Source: Achatina immaculata
Taxonomy: Eukaryota > Mollusca > Gastropoda > Stylommatophora > Achatinidae
Direction of reading: 5' to 3'
Length of the DNA: 64,000 bases
Assembly: GCA_009760885.1 (NCBI GenBank)
Contig: CM019719.1
Coordinates: 41,165,584 to 41,229,583 of the forward strand
Shown here: positions 1 through 12,345 of the stretch, one piece after another
Position numbering within the stretch: the first letter of the stretch is position 1
Layout: each line of letters starts with the position of its first letter
Program-made: the position numbers and the translations under genes
The notes under the pieces: generated by a model
The model's input: only the letters and a program-made list of their open reading frames with translations
The model's database searches: none
Told to the model about the DNA's origin: nothing

Positions 1-391
1 ATATCACTTTTTTTTAACAGCGTGGATTTTTTGCATAATAAAGTGTTAGTGTGAAGTACTTAGGTTTAGCGAAGAAAAAAAAAGTGTAGACACATCACTT
101 TAGGCGTGTGATAAAGCAACACTGTGGGAGAATAGCAGTGAATCGAACTATAGACTCAGTGTAGGACGAGCAGTTGTCCAGGCACAAGAGTAATTCCGAA
201 CTATTACCTCAGCCACAAAGGATACCTTATTATTATGACCTTTCATGTATATTTTTAAAAAAAAAAACGTCAGCTGTCTAATTTTAACTAGAGATAGAAT
301 CGTTAAAGGAATTATAATACTGCATTGTTTCTTGCCTGTACTTCATCAATGTATTATTTATTAAGTTTCACTCAACTTGTATGTATGTATG

Positions 392-1996
<1,605 letters not shown>

Positions 1997-2214
1997 GAGA
2001 AGAGAAAGATTGTACCTTTGCTACGTGGGACCCTACGAGAGAAGAGAAAGACTGTACCTTTGCTACGTGGGAACCTACGAGAGAAGAGAAAGATTGTACC
2101 TTTGCTACGTGGGAACCTACGAGAGAAGAGAAAGATTGCACCTTTGCTACGTGGGACCCTACGAGAGAAGAGAAAGATTGTACCCTTGCTACGTAGGACC
2201 CTACGAGAGAAGGG
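1997..2214. repeat. 42-bp minisatellite, about 5 copies
   Basis: Five nearly identical 42-bp units, each containing CTTTGCTACGTGGG. Because 42 is a multiple of 3, all forward frames stay open and produce 14-residue protein repeats. Substitutions are few (C/T and A/C), so the array is young. A weaker run of about 16 bp based on GTAACAAAGTTAGATT follows at 2277-2345. Coding use is unlikely: there is no conserved frame or recognisable domain. Confidence 0.95.
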
Positions 2215-2345
2215 GAAACAGGCAGGAAAAGAGAGGTGGAGTTCTTGCTTAAATGTACTTGCTGTTTCTAAGATACTTGTAACAAAGTTAGATTGTAACA
2301 GAGTTAGATTGTAACATAGTTAGATTGTAACAAAGTTAGATTAAC

Positions 2346-3474
2346 ATACTTGATAATGATTTTAAAAGAAATATATGGAAAAAAAGTGCAAGATTAGATA
2401 TAACTGATCATCCTCTGCCGTCTTCCCAGGGAATCTTGGCTGGAATGGCCTTCCGACGTGCCGTCTCTTGTTATTCACAATTCACCTGCAATTCCTTTAA
2501 CGTTTCCTTCAAGTATAGTTTTCATTACCGTATTGTACTCTTGATATGACGGAAATATCGGAACTCTCTGGCTTTTATGGGATTTTTTTTTCATTATTTC
2601 TCTTTAAATTTTCATTTCATGTATAATCCCTTCTTTGTTTTCTTGTCTGTCCATGAAGTTCGCTCTATTCTGCTGTATATCCGTATTTCAAGAATCTCAA
2701 CTGTATTTTCCATTTTCGTATGTAATGTCCATGATTCTACATCGCAGAGGAGTGATAAAACATAATTGTAGGTAATTAATCTTTTTTAAATCCTGCTTTC
2801 TGGGATTTAATTGTTTTGTATCTCGCAGAATTTTTGTTCTTGAAAACATGGTCACAGTTATCGGTTTTGAAACAATAATTAAGATGTCTGGTAGAGAAAA
2901 GTTCAAAGTCTGCCAAGGTACTCTGGTCTCATTCGCCGAACAAACAATCCCTGGGGCCCGGAATTTTAACACAACATGGTTCTCCAGTTGGGCAGAGACA
3001 TTGTCAACCATAGGATCTTTCTGGAAGGAGCAATTTGAGCTATGGTAGGGGCTTTATTAATGGAATATGGGTACATAGTTCATCTAGAATTATATCTACA
3101 AATGCAACTATGTAGAAGCAGAGTCTGTGGTTTCTGAAAATGCATGGTAATGTGCATCACGATTTTTTTTCCCGAGCAATTTCTGCCGTCTTAAGATTGA
3201 AATAAATTACTAACATTGATGGGCAATGATGTGATACGTTTGTACAGAGTGTAAAAGAGTAATAACATTCATTCTCTTGACATTTAAACGGAACAAACAA
3301 AATTTTCATAGATTACTGTCCGCGAATCAGGTGAAGCTTGTAAGATTTCTTGAAAATATGACGGTGTTTTTTTCTTCTGTGCATTCGTATAAATTCTGAA
3401 GAAATTTATATTGCAAATTCGAAGTTCATAAATACATTTGCGCAAACAATTTATTTTGAATTAATAACAATTGT
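2346..3474. other. Unannotated non-coding stretch
   Basis: AT-rich sequence with short open frames only. The 66-codon frame at 2848-3048 (+) and the 104-codon frame at 2697-3011 (-) overlap each other and show no domain. Nothing further is supported. Confidence 0.45.
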
Positions 3475-3700
3475 TTTTCTGGTACCGCTACACCAGGAAG
3501 GCACCAGGGTCGACCCAGCCTCTAAAAATGGGTACCAGAGAACTCTGGGAAGGTAAGTGCGGCCAGGCGTGATACTGACAACACCCCACTTTCATGTGCT
3601 GATGGTCTTGGAAATACAGGCCTAACACCGTATTCCCAATATGTCTTAATGGCACGGAAACAGGAATTTAAGTTTACCTTATTTTCGTACCTTTACCTAA
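3475..3700 (+). repeat. Interspersed repeat family P, copy 1
   Basis: This segment begins near CTGGTACC and contains CCAGCCTCTAAAAATGGGTA, then a block ending in GGCCTAACACCGTATTCCC and a tail with TTTACCTT repeats. The same order of blocks occurs at 26787-26985 (+) and, reversed, at 55083-55330. Three dispersed copies with similar ends and a short-repeat tail fit a SINE-like retroposon. No clear RNA polymerase III boxes could be confirmed in this copy. Confidence 0.7.
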
Positions 3701-3885
3701 CAAATGGTAAACATTTTTTCACTGTTCTGTAGCGAGCACTAACTTGGCAGTTCTTGGCGTCAGAGAAATTAAGCTATTCTATAAGTTATCCATGGTCTCT
3801 CGCTCTTGGTATCTCGAAGCTGTGGTAATTCAGCTGTTCAGCAGTTTAGGCGTAAGTAAGGTATTCTCAAGTGCACTGGAGCCTG

Positions 3886-4272
3886 CTAACAATCTTGATT
3901 CATATAACTGTGTCTCTGTCCGTGCCAATGAGGCGGTTTCCGCCATTGATTTCCACGACCTTCTGGATCCTTTGCTCTTTCTATAAGATGTGTTGTGACA
4001 CGTGCCCTGTACCAGTCTTTTAGTCCGTCAAGTATTTTGTTTCTTTGTCTTTCCCTGTCCCTTTGTCCCTCCAGTTTTTCTGTTGTCACTAGGTGTTCCA
4101 GTCTGCCTCTTCTCAAAACATGTCCTACAAATCTGGACTGTCGTGTTCTGAATTTTGCCATAATTTCTGTTTCTGCTGAGCATTCATCATCCACAGTGAC
4201 AGTTTTATTTTCAGTTCTTGCCCATGATATAAATTTCAAAGGATTTTTTAAAAATAGAAATTGCAGGAACAT
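3886..4272 (-). pseudogene. LINE ORF2 C-terminal fragment (family C)
   Basis: A 128-codon open frame on the minus strand ends in the conserved C-terminal block found downstream of the RT domain in many animal non-LTR elements: RFVGHVLRRG, then LVTTEKLEGQR, then KILDGLKDW. This block follows the RT thumb and precedes the stop. The endonuclease and RT core are absent, so this is a 5'-truncated dead copy, although the remaining frame is open. The methionine at the frame start is not a real initiation site. I see no second copy of this subfamily in the window. Confidence 0.82.
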
Positions 4273-4280
4273 CTTACAAT

Positions 4281-4950
4281 AACAACATTAACACAGCACA
4301 TATGTTCGGTCCTTTGCCTGAATACACTTGCAGAGAATCAGAGAGGAAACTGTTAATGTTATCCTGCGGCAAATTCAATCTCACCAGAGCTAGCTGGACA
4401 ATCTGCCCTCAACTCCACGACAAGAATAGCAGAAACAATCCACTTTAGATAACAGGAGACGCGTTAGTAGGAACAAGATCCCGTCACACACACAAGTGTT
4501 TAGAACCAATTTTCTGATTCTGTTGGACACTCGAAACAAAGAAGTAATGAAATGTTCTGGAAAATTGCTTGTATCCTGAGATCCCGTCACATTTTTTACA
4601 TTCGATCAGGATCACAAGTAATTCGTCAATTGGTACGTCCTTGAGACAGACGTCGAAGCTGTGGTATTAGCCACAATTTTCAGATTCGTCTCTCGGCAAC
4701 GGAATTCTGCACGGACAGAGAGTAAACTTATTTCGTTTACGATTTACAGGAATAAGGGAGGGACGGATTTTTCTCTTATATTCGTTTTTTTTTCTGGTTA
4801 TAAAATTTAAGTAGTAAAGATCCGTCAGCTCAAAACAAGCAAGAAGCCATGGTTATAATCATAGAAAAGACAAAATGGAAATAGACCAAGCACGTACTGT
4901 GGAAGGCACTCGTGCTTTCCATTACACTGCAGTCATTCATGCAATGAACA
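4281..4950. other. Unannotated non-coding stretch
   Basis: No gene or clear repeat is seen. GATCCCGTCACA occurs twice, about 4469 and 4582, but the flanks do not match enough to call a repeat. Confidence 0.4.
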
Positions 4951-4954
4951 TTGG

Positions 4955-5125
4955 AAGGAAAGGGTGAGAGAGGCAGACCGTGTATCTGAATAATTGTTAA
5001 AGCCGAGATGGACAGCATACAACACAACTGGGACACCATACAGAGTCTAGTTACAGGCTGTGAGAACTGGAGAGAATTTATTGCTGTTCTTCGTGACGAC
5101 TCACGGCGCACTGGGCAGTGAATTG
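4955..5125 (+). pseudogene. LINE ORF2 C-terminal remnant (family Q), copy 1
   Basis: Translation on the plus strand with one frame change gives a short basic stretch, then KAEMDSIQHNWDTIQSLVTG and CENWREFIAVLRDDSRR before a stop. This is the 'RP..TWRR..E.EM....W..I..LA.DRE.WR..V..L' signature at the extreme C-terminus of RTE/jockey-like LINE polyproteins. A second, more decayed copy lies at 58770-58960. Everything upstream is too degraded to follow. Confidence 0.68.
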
Positions 5126-5694
5126 CTTTGTCAATTGTCGCTGCTTTGTCAATTGTCGCTGAAGTCCACGGATGAACGGGTAGGTGGGTATATTTTTTTT
5201 GTCAACTTCTTTTATATGGAAAAGATTGAAAACATCCGTGGAATTTTGTAGCGGAAGGATAACATTAATTCTGAAAATGAATGCTAACTACTAGTCCGCC
5301 ATCAACATTCTGCATTGCTGGCCTCTTCCTATGTTTTCTGTCCTCCTTACTATGAATGTTTTTGTTGTTGTTGTTGTTGTTGTTGTGGTATACTGCCTGC
5401 TGGTAGTCGTATAACATCGTTAAAATATTTGACTTGTTGTTTCTGGATATAACGTAATACTGGAGTTACCCCTGCTCTTGTCTTAATGGTGTCATTTCTG
5501 ATTTTGGTTACCCCTGCTCTTGTCTTAATGGTGTCATTTCTGATTTTGTCTCTTCCTGTTACGTTTAGTATTCGTTTCTAACGTCTCATTTCTGTCGTGA
5601 TGATCTTCCTCTAATTTTTAGCTGTTACTGTCAATGTCTGAAATCGATAGTATAGAGCTTGGAGGAGGATTATATTGTACATGCCTTATCTTGT
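5126..5694. repeat. Small duplications and (TTG)n run
   Basis: TTTGTCAATTGTCGCTG is repeated in tandem at about 5128-5161. A (TTG)n run of about 30 bp lies at 5356-5387. A 44-bp segment containing CCCTGCTCTTGTCTTAATGG is duplicated in tandem between 5465 and 5552. No coding sequence is supported here. Confidence 0.8.
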
Positions 5695-5965
5695 GTTATC
5701 TCACTGTAACTGCGAGCTGGTGTTCTTTGCAGCCGATGTTGTAGAGGTGTTGAGGTACAGCATCGTATCGGCGTGGGAGCGGGTTATGGCAGCTACTTTT
5801 TCAGTCCCAGAGTACAGCTAAAAAGCAGGGGGTGTGTAATGCTTCTTTACCAGTCTCCACCACCATGGGACTATGGCGATCCCTGCCACGTTATCCAGGC
5901 TAGGCCTGTTATTAGGGGTACAAACGGAGAGGTGGATTAGGTCTTAGTCAGGTATGGTTCGCTAA
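5695..5965 (+). repeat. Interspersed repeat family G, copy 1
   Basis: This matches, block for block, the reverse complement of about 10690-11020: a CTGCGAGCTG start, GTTGAGGYACAGC, GGAGCGGGTTATGGCA, then CTCCACCACCA and GGCGATCCCT. The two copies lie in opposite orientation about 5 kb apart and differ by small indels. Family type is unknown. No RT or transposase signature is visible, so it may be an untranslated part of a larger element. Confidence 0.7.
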
Positions 5966-6176
5966 CCCTGACGCTATCATATCAGCTATGAGTCGCTGAT
6001 TGAGTAATCGGACAGGCATTGGCTCCCATTATGTTGTACAGAGCTCTTTTTGTATAAACTGTGATCATTTGCGACTGTGTAATTTTAAAAAACTTGTTAC
6101 ACCATTTCTATGTGATATAGTGCATAATTTGCTTGCGAGATCGTCATAATGCTGCTCGATGTGAGTTCATCAAAGA

Positions 6177-6944
6177 ATGTCATGGATTTACGTGCGTAGA
6201 ACAATGGAAAAACTAATTATGCCAGTCCGTAAGAATAGCGAAGAGCGAAACCTCTATCTTAATGTGAAGAAAACTAAATTGATGACAACTGACAAAACAA
6301 ATAAGGCAGCTGAAATATGTATCAATGAGGAAAAACTGGAAGAAGTGGAGAGTTTTGAATATCTTGGATCACTGTAACTGATAATGGAGATACAATGAAG
6401 AAAATTAAAAGGAGGTTATCTATCGCTCTCCAGAAAGTAAAACAACTAAAGAATCTGTGGAAAGGAGCAGACAGAACTACAAAAATAAGATTTTTAAGGG
6501 CATGCATCTTTCCCATCGTAACATATGCCTTTGAGACCTGGACACTTAACAAAACAGCTGAGAAACACATAAATGCCTTTGAATGTAAATGCTACAGAAG
6601 AGTACTTCAAATATCATGGACACAAAAAAGAACAAATGTATCCATACTGCAAGAACATAATATTGAAGAAAGCTGGCTAGTAAAGAGGAATAAAGAGAGA
6701 AAACTTAAATATTTTGGACACGTTAAACGTCATGATAATCTAGAGAAGACCGTCTTGGAAGGGTGCATAATGAGAAAAAGAACGAGAGGAAGACCAAGGC
6801 GAAGATGGCTGCAAGACATCGTTGATGATCTGCAAACGGATGCATCAGCAGCAGGCCATCTTGCTCACAACCGAGAGGCCTACATGAGTGCTGTTAGGGA
6901 GGCAAATTTCTGCAAGGGACATGCAAATGAATGAATGAATGAAC
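6177..6944 (+). mobile_element. LINE family A, 5'-truncated copy A1
   Basis: The 3' end of a non-LTR retrotransposon. It encodes the region from just after the YADD motif to the C-terminus: NLYLNVKKTKLM, FEYLGS, a one-base frameshift near 6371, then KQLKNLW, ETWTLNKTAEKHINAFE, FGHVKRHDNLEKTVLEG, GRPRRRWLQDIVDDLQ and a terminal KGHANE followed by a stop. The element ends in an (ATGA)n tail at about 6925-6944. Six other copies of this family occur in the window. The first RT half and the endonuclease are missing, so it is inactive. Confidence 0.92.
6395..6934 (+). pseudogene. LINE A ORF2 C-terminal open frame (179 codons)
   Basis: The longest surviving open frame of copy A1. It covers the RT thumb and the conserved C-terminal block (residues about 100-150: LKYFGHVKRHDNLEK and RGRPRRRWLQDIV). 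It contains no catalytic RT motif, because those lie upstream and are absent from this copy. The apparent start methionine is internal to the ancestral protein. It should not be annotated as a host gene. Confidence 0.85.
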
Positions 6945-7350
6945 GAGGACATGAAGAGACTGAATTGTTTTAGAAGTTGCAGATTTTTTTAGAAATTTAA
7001 GGAAATTTACTTGAGTTTCTCCTCACACAGTGCAATGCGAGTGTGAGTAAGTAAATGCAGTCCTGTTATGCCGTACAGATAGCTAGTGGATATAATGTTG
7101 TGTCATATTTTCCTTGACCCGAATGGGCACTAGAGGTTTATGTGGTCAGTTTCAAGCTTTTCTTGCTTGATTTTGGTTCTACAGCTCAAGAAGGAGTCAG
7201 ATACCCATTTCTATCTGGGTGATAGGGTGTATCCAGCAGGATACGAACCACGGACATTTGCCGTGAGAGACGAGGCACTAAGTTAGTTGAGGCACCCTAT
7301 TACTATTTCACGTGATTTACTCAGTAATGTTTGGTGCATATAGATTAAAT
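6945..7350. other. Unannotated non-coding stretch
   Basis: Nothing recognisable between the tail of LINE A1 and the GATA array. Confidence 0.4.
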
Positions 7351-7352
7351 TT

Positions 7353-7384
<32 letters not shown>

Positions 7385-7406
7385 GCAGGCAGGCAGGCAG
7401 ACAGAC

Positions 7407-7501
<95 letters not shown>
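7351..7501. repeat. (GATA)n/(GACA)n compound microsatellite
   Basis: The tract starts with GATA, passes through GACA and GGCA tetranucleotides around 7369-7408 and continues as about 23 GATA units to 7500. It is followed by a purine-rich block of G runs. The open frames across it encode only Ser-Ile-Tyr-Leu repeats. Confidence 0.98.
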
Positions 7502-8505
7502 GGGGGCGGAAAAGGGAGGGGGAAGTCTTCCAACAGGTAAAAAAATGTGGGAGACATGAAATAAATATGACACATATTTATCTTAACTTCACTTAATGAT
7601 AACTTAGTTTATGAATACGTTAAATATTTTACATTTTGACATATTGTTTATGTGAATTACGTATGAACGTTTGCAACATAAATATTTTGCTTTGAGTTTT
7701 CCGTAACGAGGAGACTAAATTCTGGACCATGAAGCAAAATTTTGATTTCTCTAAAAGTTTAACCTCTCTGAAGTTAACATCATGAGAGAATATTCACGTT
7801 TAAAAACTGATGAAAGTAAGAACTGCTCAAGATGAGTTTGTAAATGGTTTAGTTTTATAGACAACCGCCTTTGTGAACATTAAAAATGAGACTCTGAAAT
7901 CAAGGGGCATAATCGGTGAACAGTAAGTACGAAGGAAATACGTTTCTCTTATTTTAAAGTTACTTCTTCGAAAATCCTGTGCGCAGTCATTACTGTTATT
8001 TGTTTAGTTTCGCTTTACGAGTATTTAATCTTTCTTAAGGTAAAGATAACTTTGTTCCGCCAATGAAGCAAAGAATTAAAAAACAGGATGTAGTCCTGGT
8101 GACTATATTCTCCTTGTTTTGTTGACGCTCTAGAGTGCAGGGTTTCTCAGCTCTTGTTTCTGCTCGAGTCCCCTTCTTATATAAGTGTAATAAAAACTGT
8201 TTATGTATTTCACTCGTGGAACGCAGAATTACCATGGATCCTTGGGGGAACCGCACGGCTCCCCTTGAAAAGCCTTACACCACACGACCTCTTTCCTTCG
8301 ATAGCTTATAGAGAAGCCAGGTACCAATTTCTACAGCAGCTGCGTTCTTGCCATAAGGGGCAATCTTTATACCAGTTTCTTAAAATGTATTTTTAAAAAA
8401 TTTAACATATTTAACATTGTTGAAAATTTAAACCAAAAAAAAAATATTAAGTATTGAAAATTCTTCTATAAAAATACAAACAAAAGTTCTGTCGCTATTC
8501 CTGAT
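7502..8505. other. Unannotated non-coding stretch
   Basis: AT-rich. Short open frames such as 8154-8396 (+) and 8035-8256 (-) overlap and carry no recognised motif. Confidence 0.4.
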
Positions 8506-8510
8506 CAATT

Positions 8511-8702
8511 GCTCTAGAAAAATAAGAATTTCTACATTCATTACTGGTCTACTGTTCTAGAAATATAAGAATTTCTAAGTTCAGTATTTGTCTACTGTTC
8601 TAGAAAAATAAGAATTTCTACGTTCAGTATTGGTCTACTGTTCTAGAAAAATAATAATGTCTACATTCAGTACTGGTCCACTCTTCTAGAAAAGTAAAAG
8701 TT
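8511..8702. repeat. 43-bp minisatellite, about 4.4 copies
   Basis: Units carry CTAGAAAAATAAGAATTTCT followed by a TTCAGTATTGGTCTACTG-like part, with a period of 43 bp. Single fragments of the same unit recur at 9072-9106 and 9845-9900, on the edges of SINE-like sequence, so the array was probably longer and has been interrupted. Confidence 0.88.
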
Positions 8703-9099
8703 TTTATATCTGTACACGTTTGCCCCTCAGTCGTTTACGTCGTGATCTAGCGATGGGTGAGTTTATACGTGACGACTCATTGTAAGAAGTGACAGTTTGA
8801 CACGCAGAAGCATCCAAACAAACGAACAATTCACGCTGATTTTGATCGCGACTCAGGAACGACCTCTACATTGAAGAACAAGTCCAAGCACGAGTTCGGC
8901 TCCAAAATATCAAATATATAATCCATGTTTAATCACTTTATCAGCATTCATGTAGACGGATTAGGACCTCGCATAGTTCCATATGTCCGTCCTCTATCTT
9001 TCACACAGCTGTTCTCTGGTAAGTCCTGATCAGCCACAACACACATAATAACCCATACCTAGCTATATATCCCTGATCTGCTACTCTAGAAAAATAAAA

Positions 9100-9285
9100 A
9101 TTTCTATGGTAAAGTAAGAGAAAAAATTTTGTAGGATTAGACCTCGAAAAAATCGTAGACAAAGCACTGAGAGAAAGAAAAATCACAAGAGAATTAACTG
9201 GGATTCCAACACGGACTCCGGTAAAGACGAGCAGCCATCTAGCCACGAGAGAACAGTGTACTATCGACTTAGCCAACAAGCACCC
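9100..9285 (-). mobile_element. tRNA-derived SINE-like repeat S, copy 1
   Basis: Read on the minus strand: a tRNA-like head with a damaged B box near 9210, then a body ending in CTACGATTTTTTCGAGG and CCTACAAAAT. It closely matches the 27246-27445 copy, where the B box reads GGTTCGAATC. The body alone also forms the hairpin at 9660-9847. The 3' boundary abuts a unit of the 43-bp minisatellite. Confidence 0.72.
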
Positions 9286-9519
9286 CCCAAAAAAGGTGTT
9301 TTATTGACATAGTCTTTAGTAACTGTTCAATAGACACGAGGGATCGTGACACCCGGAAAGAAACGAGATGGTGACACAGAAATTCCGTAGCTTAGATTCA
9401 TTCTCTCTAGCAGGTACCAACTTTTTTTAGACAAACATACACACGGTCTCCTGCCATGTCTGGTGCAAACTTGAACAACAATAACAAACGAACGAATACT
9501 TATTACATGAAGTTAGTTT

Positions 9520-9615
9520 CAGGTATAGTTTTAAGGAACACTTCAGGTATAGTTTTAAGGAACACTTCAGGTATAGTTTTAAGGAACACTTCAGGTATAG
9601 TTTTAAGGAACACTT
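9520..9615. repeat. 24-bp minisatellite, 4 perfect copies
   Basis: Four units of 24 bp containing TCAGGTATAGTTTTAAGG. No substitutions are seen between units, so the array is very recent. Because 24 is a multiple of 3, both strands stay open. Confidence 0.97.
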
Positions 9616-9659
9616 TTTTTATAAACAGAAAGCTACGGGGCTTTGGTATGGTAAAGTAA

Positions 9660-9847
9660 GAGAACAAATTTTGTAGGATTAGATCTCGAAAAAAAATCGT
9701 AGACAAAGCACATTAGTGAGACGTGAGAGAAAGAAAAATCACATTGTGATTTTTCTTTCTCTCACGTCTCACTAAAGTCTCTCACGTCTCACTAATGTGC
9801 TTTGTCTACGATTTTTTTCGAGATCTAATCCTACAAAATTTGTTCTC
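9660..9847. repeat. Near-perfect inverted repeat made of SINE S bodies
   Basis: The left arm (9660-9743) and right arm (9745-9847) are reverse complements around a one-base centre at 9744. The right arm has one extra 17-18 bp internal duplication of CTCTCACGTCTCACTAA. Both arms are the body of SINE family S without its tRNA-like head. The single strand could fold into a stem of more than 80 bp with essentially no loop. Confidence 0.95.
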
Positions 9848-10639
9848 TAAAAATTTCTATATCCGCTTCTAGTCTAATGCTACGGAAAAACACAATTTCT
9901 ATGTCCTTTCCCATCCTCTTCTATCAATATCTGGAGGCCAGAGTTTCTTTCTATGGGGAAACGACAAAATAGAAAAAGTGAGAGATCTCTTCAGCTGTGT
10001 TTGGCTCGTGACTGGAAGTGTAGATGTCCAAATTCGAGCAATAGCGAGGTCATCACTGGAGAGCTAGGGGAAAAATGCTGATGTGGAGAAGGAAACACTA
10101 GAAAAACCATCACTGAAGAGCTAAGAAAAACCTCAAAGATTTGAAAACTTGACGCTGAGTGATTTTTGAATACAAAAAGTCTGAAAACTTTACGTGAATT
10201 TCGTCAGTTTTTGTATGCAAGAGGTAACAGCGTGAAGTAGAAAAGACGAAAGATCTTTGTGGATGAAAGATTGAAGGGTTTCTTTCGAGAGCTGTTTTCA
10301 ATGTAAGTCTCCGAGAGAAGTGTTCAAGACTGGATTTAATTAAAACGTACGGTCGGAGAAAGTTGAAAAACTTTCAGGCTTCTGAAACGAAACAAAAAAA
10401 AATGACTTCTTTTCTTCTGATATTTGAAACAAGGGCTGAATGAAGAACGTGTGTGGGCAGATCAATGTTTGAGAAATGTGCATGACATGAATAATATGAG
10501 TGGGCAGTTAGATTTTATTTCCTTCAGAAGTCGCGAGTGAATACAGAGAAAAGTGATGCTTGTAGCTGCAGCCAACATCTACCATACTTCAAAATCTTCT
10601 TCTGGCAATTCATTATACACGGATTTATCTCGTGATTAT
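9848..10639. other. Unannotated non-coding stretch
   Basis: A partial 43-bp unit at the left edge, then AT-rich sequence without a supported gene. ATCACTG-GAGAGCTA-like text is repeated loosely near 10050 and 10108. Confidence 0.4.
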
Positions 10640-11035
10640 CGTGTCGGGGAGAGAAGACGCTGTCAATTTTGACAACCAGCGACCCATGGCAGACATGCCA
10701 GTGTTTGTCTGGGCTGGTGAATCATAGTTGGCCAAGACCCTATCCCATCTCTCAGTTGATACTCCCAGAAACTGGCCTACCCTGGCTAACGTGTTAGGGA
10801 TCGCCACAGTCCCCGTGGTGGTGGAGTCTGCAAAAGAAGTTTTGCACACACACACACACCCCCAGCACTTTTGACCGCACTTAGGGGCTGAAAAGACCCC
10901 CCCCCAAAAAAAAAAAAAGATGCCATAACCCGCTCCCCAGCCGACACGAAGCTGTGCCTCAACATCTTCATAGCATCAGCAGTAAAGAACAGCAGCTCGC
11001 AGTCCAGGGAGATGGACGCCAAAACAAGACAAGAC
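10640..11035 (-). repeat. Interspersed repeat family G, copy 2
   Basis: The reverse complement matches copy G1 at 5695-5965 through the CTGCGAGCTG, GGAGCGGGTTATGGCA, CTCCACCACCACGGG and GGCGATCCCT blocks, and extends further on its distal side. It has gained a (CA)n run near 10846-10858 and C/A homopolymers near 10893-10917. Open frames on the minus strand (88 and 76 codons) overlap it, but I recognise no domain. Confidence 0.68.
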
Positions 11036-11114
11036 AAGAAAAGACAAGACAATCCATTATACGCGGCAGCGGTTTCTCCATGGGCGCCTGCTTATTTCTT
11101 AATCATTTAACCAG

Positions 11115-11545
11115 CATAATGAGTATGAAGTGAATCACAGACAATAAGCAGGTCTGCACACAAATCATTGGAAGCAGCAGAAATGTGGTTTATTAGAAGA
11201 ATGTTGCGAATCCCCTGCACAGCAAAAATAACTAATGAAGAATGTATGAGAAGAGCTGGAGAGACAAAAAAAATCTTGTCAAAAAGATAAGAGAGAGACA
11301 ATGTACTTTCATAGGACATGCAGTGAGAAGAGAGGGCGATGAAAATATTATAACAACAGGAAAAAATAGAAGGAAGAAGATCAAGGAGAAGACCAAGAGA
11401 AATTATACTGGACAGTCTGATGAGATGGTATGAGAGGAGATCACCAACTGAACTGATGGCCTGCATGAAGGATCGGGTACTCTGGAGAAGCATAATAGCC
11501 AACGCCAGTCGGCACGGCACCTGATGATGATGATGATGATGATCT
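11115..11545 (+). mobile_element. LINE family D, 3' end with (GAT)n tail
   Basis: Translation with small frame changes gives SLEAAEMWFIRRMLRIPC, ITNEECMRRAGE, CTFIGHAVRREGDENIITTG, a GRPRE-type basic motif, ILDSLMRWYERRSPTELMA and a final WRSIIANASRHGT before a TGA stop, followed at once by a (GAT)n tail. These are the thumb and C-terminal block of an RTE/jockey-like LINE. A stop after LSKR and several indels show it is dead. The tail matches the style of families E and L. Confidence 0.88.
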
Positions 11546-12200
11546 AGCTGGCAGAAAGTCTTCTTTTTCATTGGCAATTTCCTTAGCACGTGCGTGCCAT
11601 GTACCCGTTTGTACAGCTAAATATCGGGTAACAGCACGGACGGGCAATAAACTGAAGCTAGTTTTACCACTTTACCACCCATGCACCGGGCAGTTAGATA
11701 CATTCTGTAAGATATTGGTATCGTTTTTCATATATATGTAGTGTGTATTATTGCGCATCACTCGTCAGCTTGAGATAGCTAGTTATTTTTCACTGTTTCC
11801 TCACACACGTGACGCGCTATAAAGACTGGATGGTAACTAAGTACCAAAGTCCTCTTACCCAAGTTCCATTGTTTTTTCTGATTCTCACTAAACAGCGAAT
11901 TATAATTAGAGAATAAACTATTCAACACTGTAACGGTTATTTCTAAATGTTGGAAAGGAAGTACTGTTTAATTTCATTTCAAATGTAATGTTCGAAAGTT
12001 TTTTTGTTGTTTTTTTTTTTTGCAGCTGACCCTGTCATGAATATTTTTGCAAAATTAGCATAATATCAAATGAGTGTTGGGTATTATTTAGGTCCTAGGA
12101 CGGACAGAAAGAGCTGTTGTAGGATCAAGATCCATTACCAAAGAGGAGGTTGTCGATCCATCACTGTTTAGCTCAATCTGAAGAAACATGGCTTCATGGC
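11546..12200. other. Unannotated non-coding stretch
   Basis: No gene or repeat recognised. Poly-T runs lie near 12001-12021. Confidence 0.4.
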
Positions 12201-12221
12201 TTCCATGACAAGTGTCAGACT

Positions 12222-12345
12222 ATTTTATGCACCATGGGCAAGACAAACTAATTTCTACACCATAGGCAAGACAAACTATTTTCTGCACCCCATAGGCAAG
12301 ACAAACTATTTTCTGCACCATGGGCAAGACAAACTACTCTCAAAT
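12222..12345. repeat. About 33-bp minisatellite, 4 copies
   Basis: Imperfect units carry GGCAAGACAAACTA and TTCTGCACC. Unit length varies by one to a few bases because of small indels. Confidence 0.85.
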
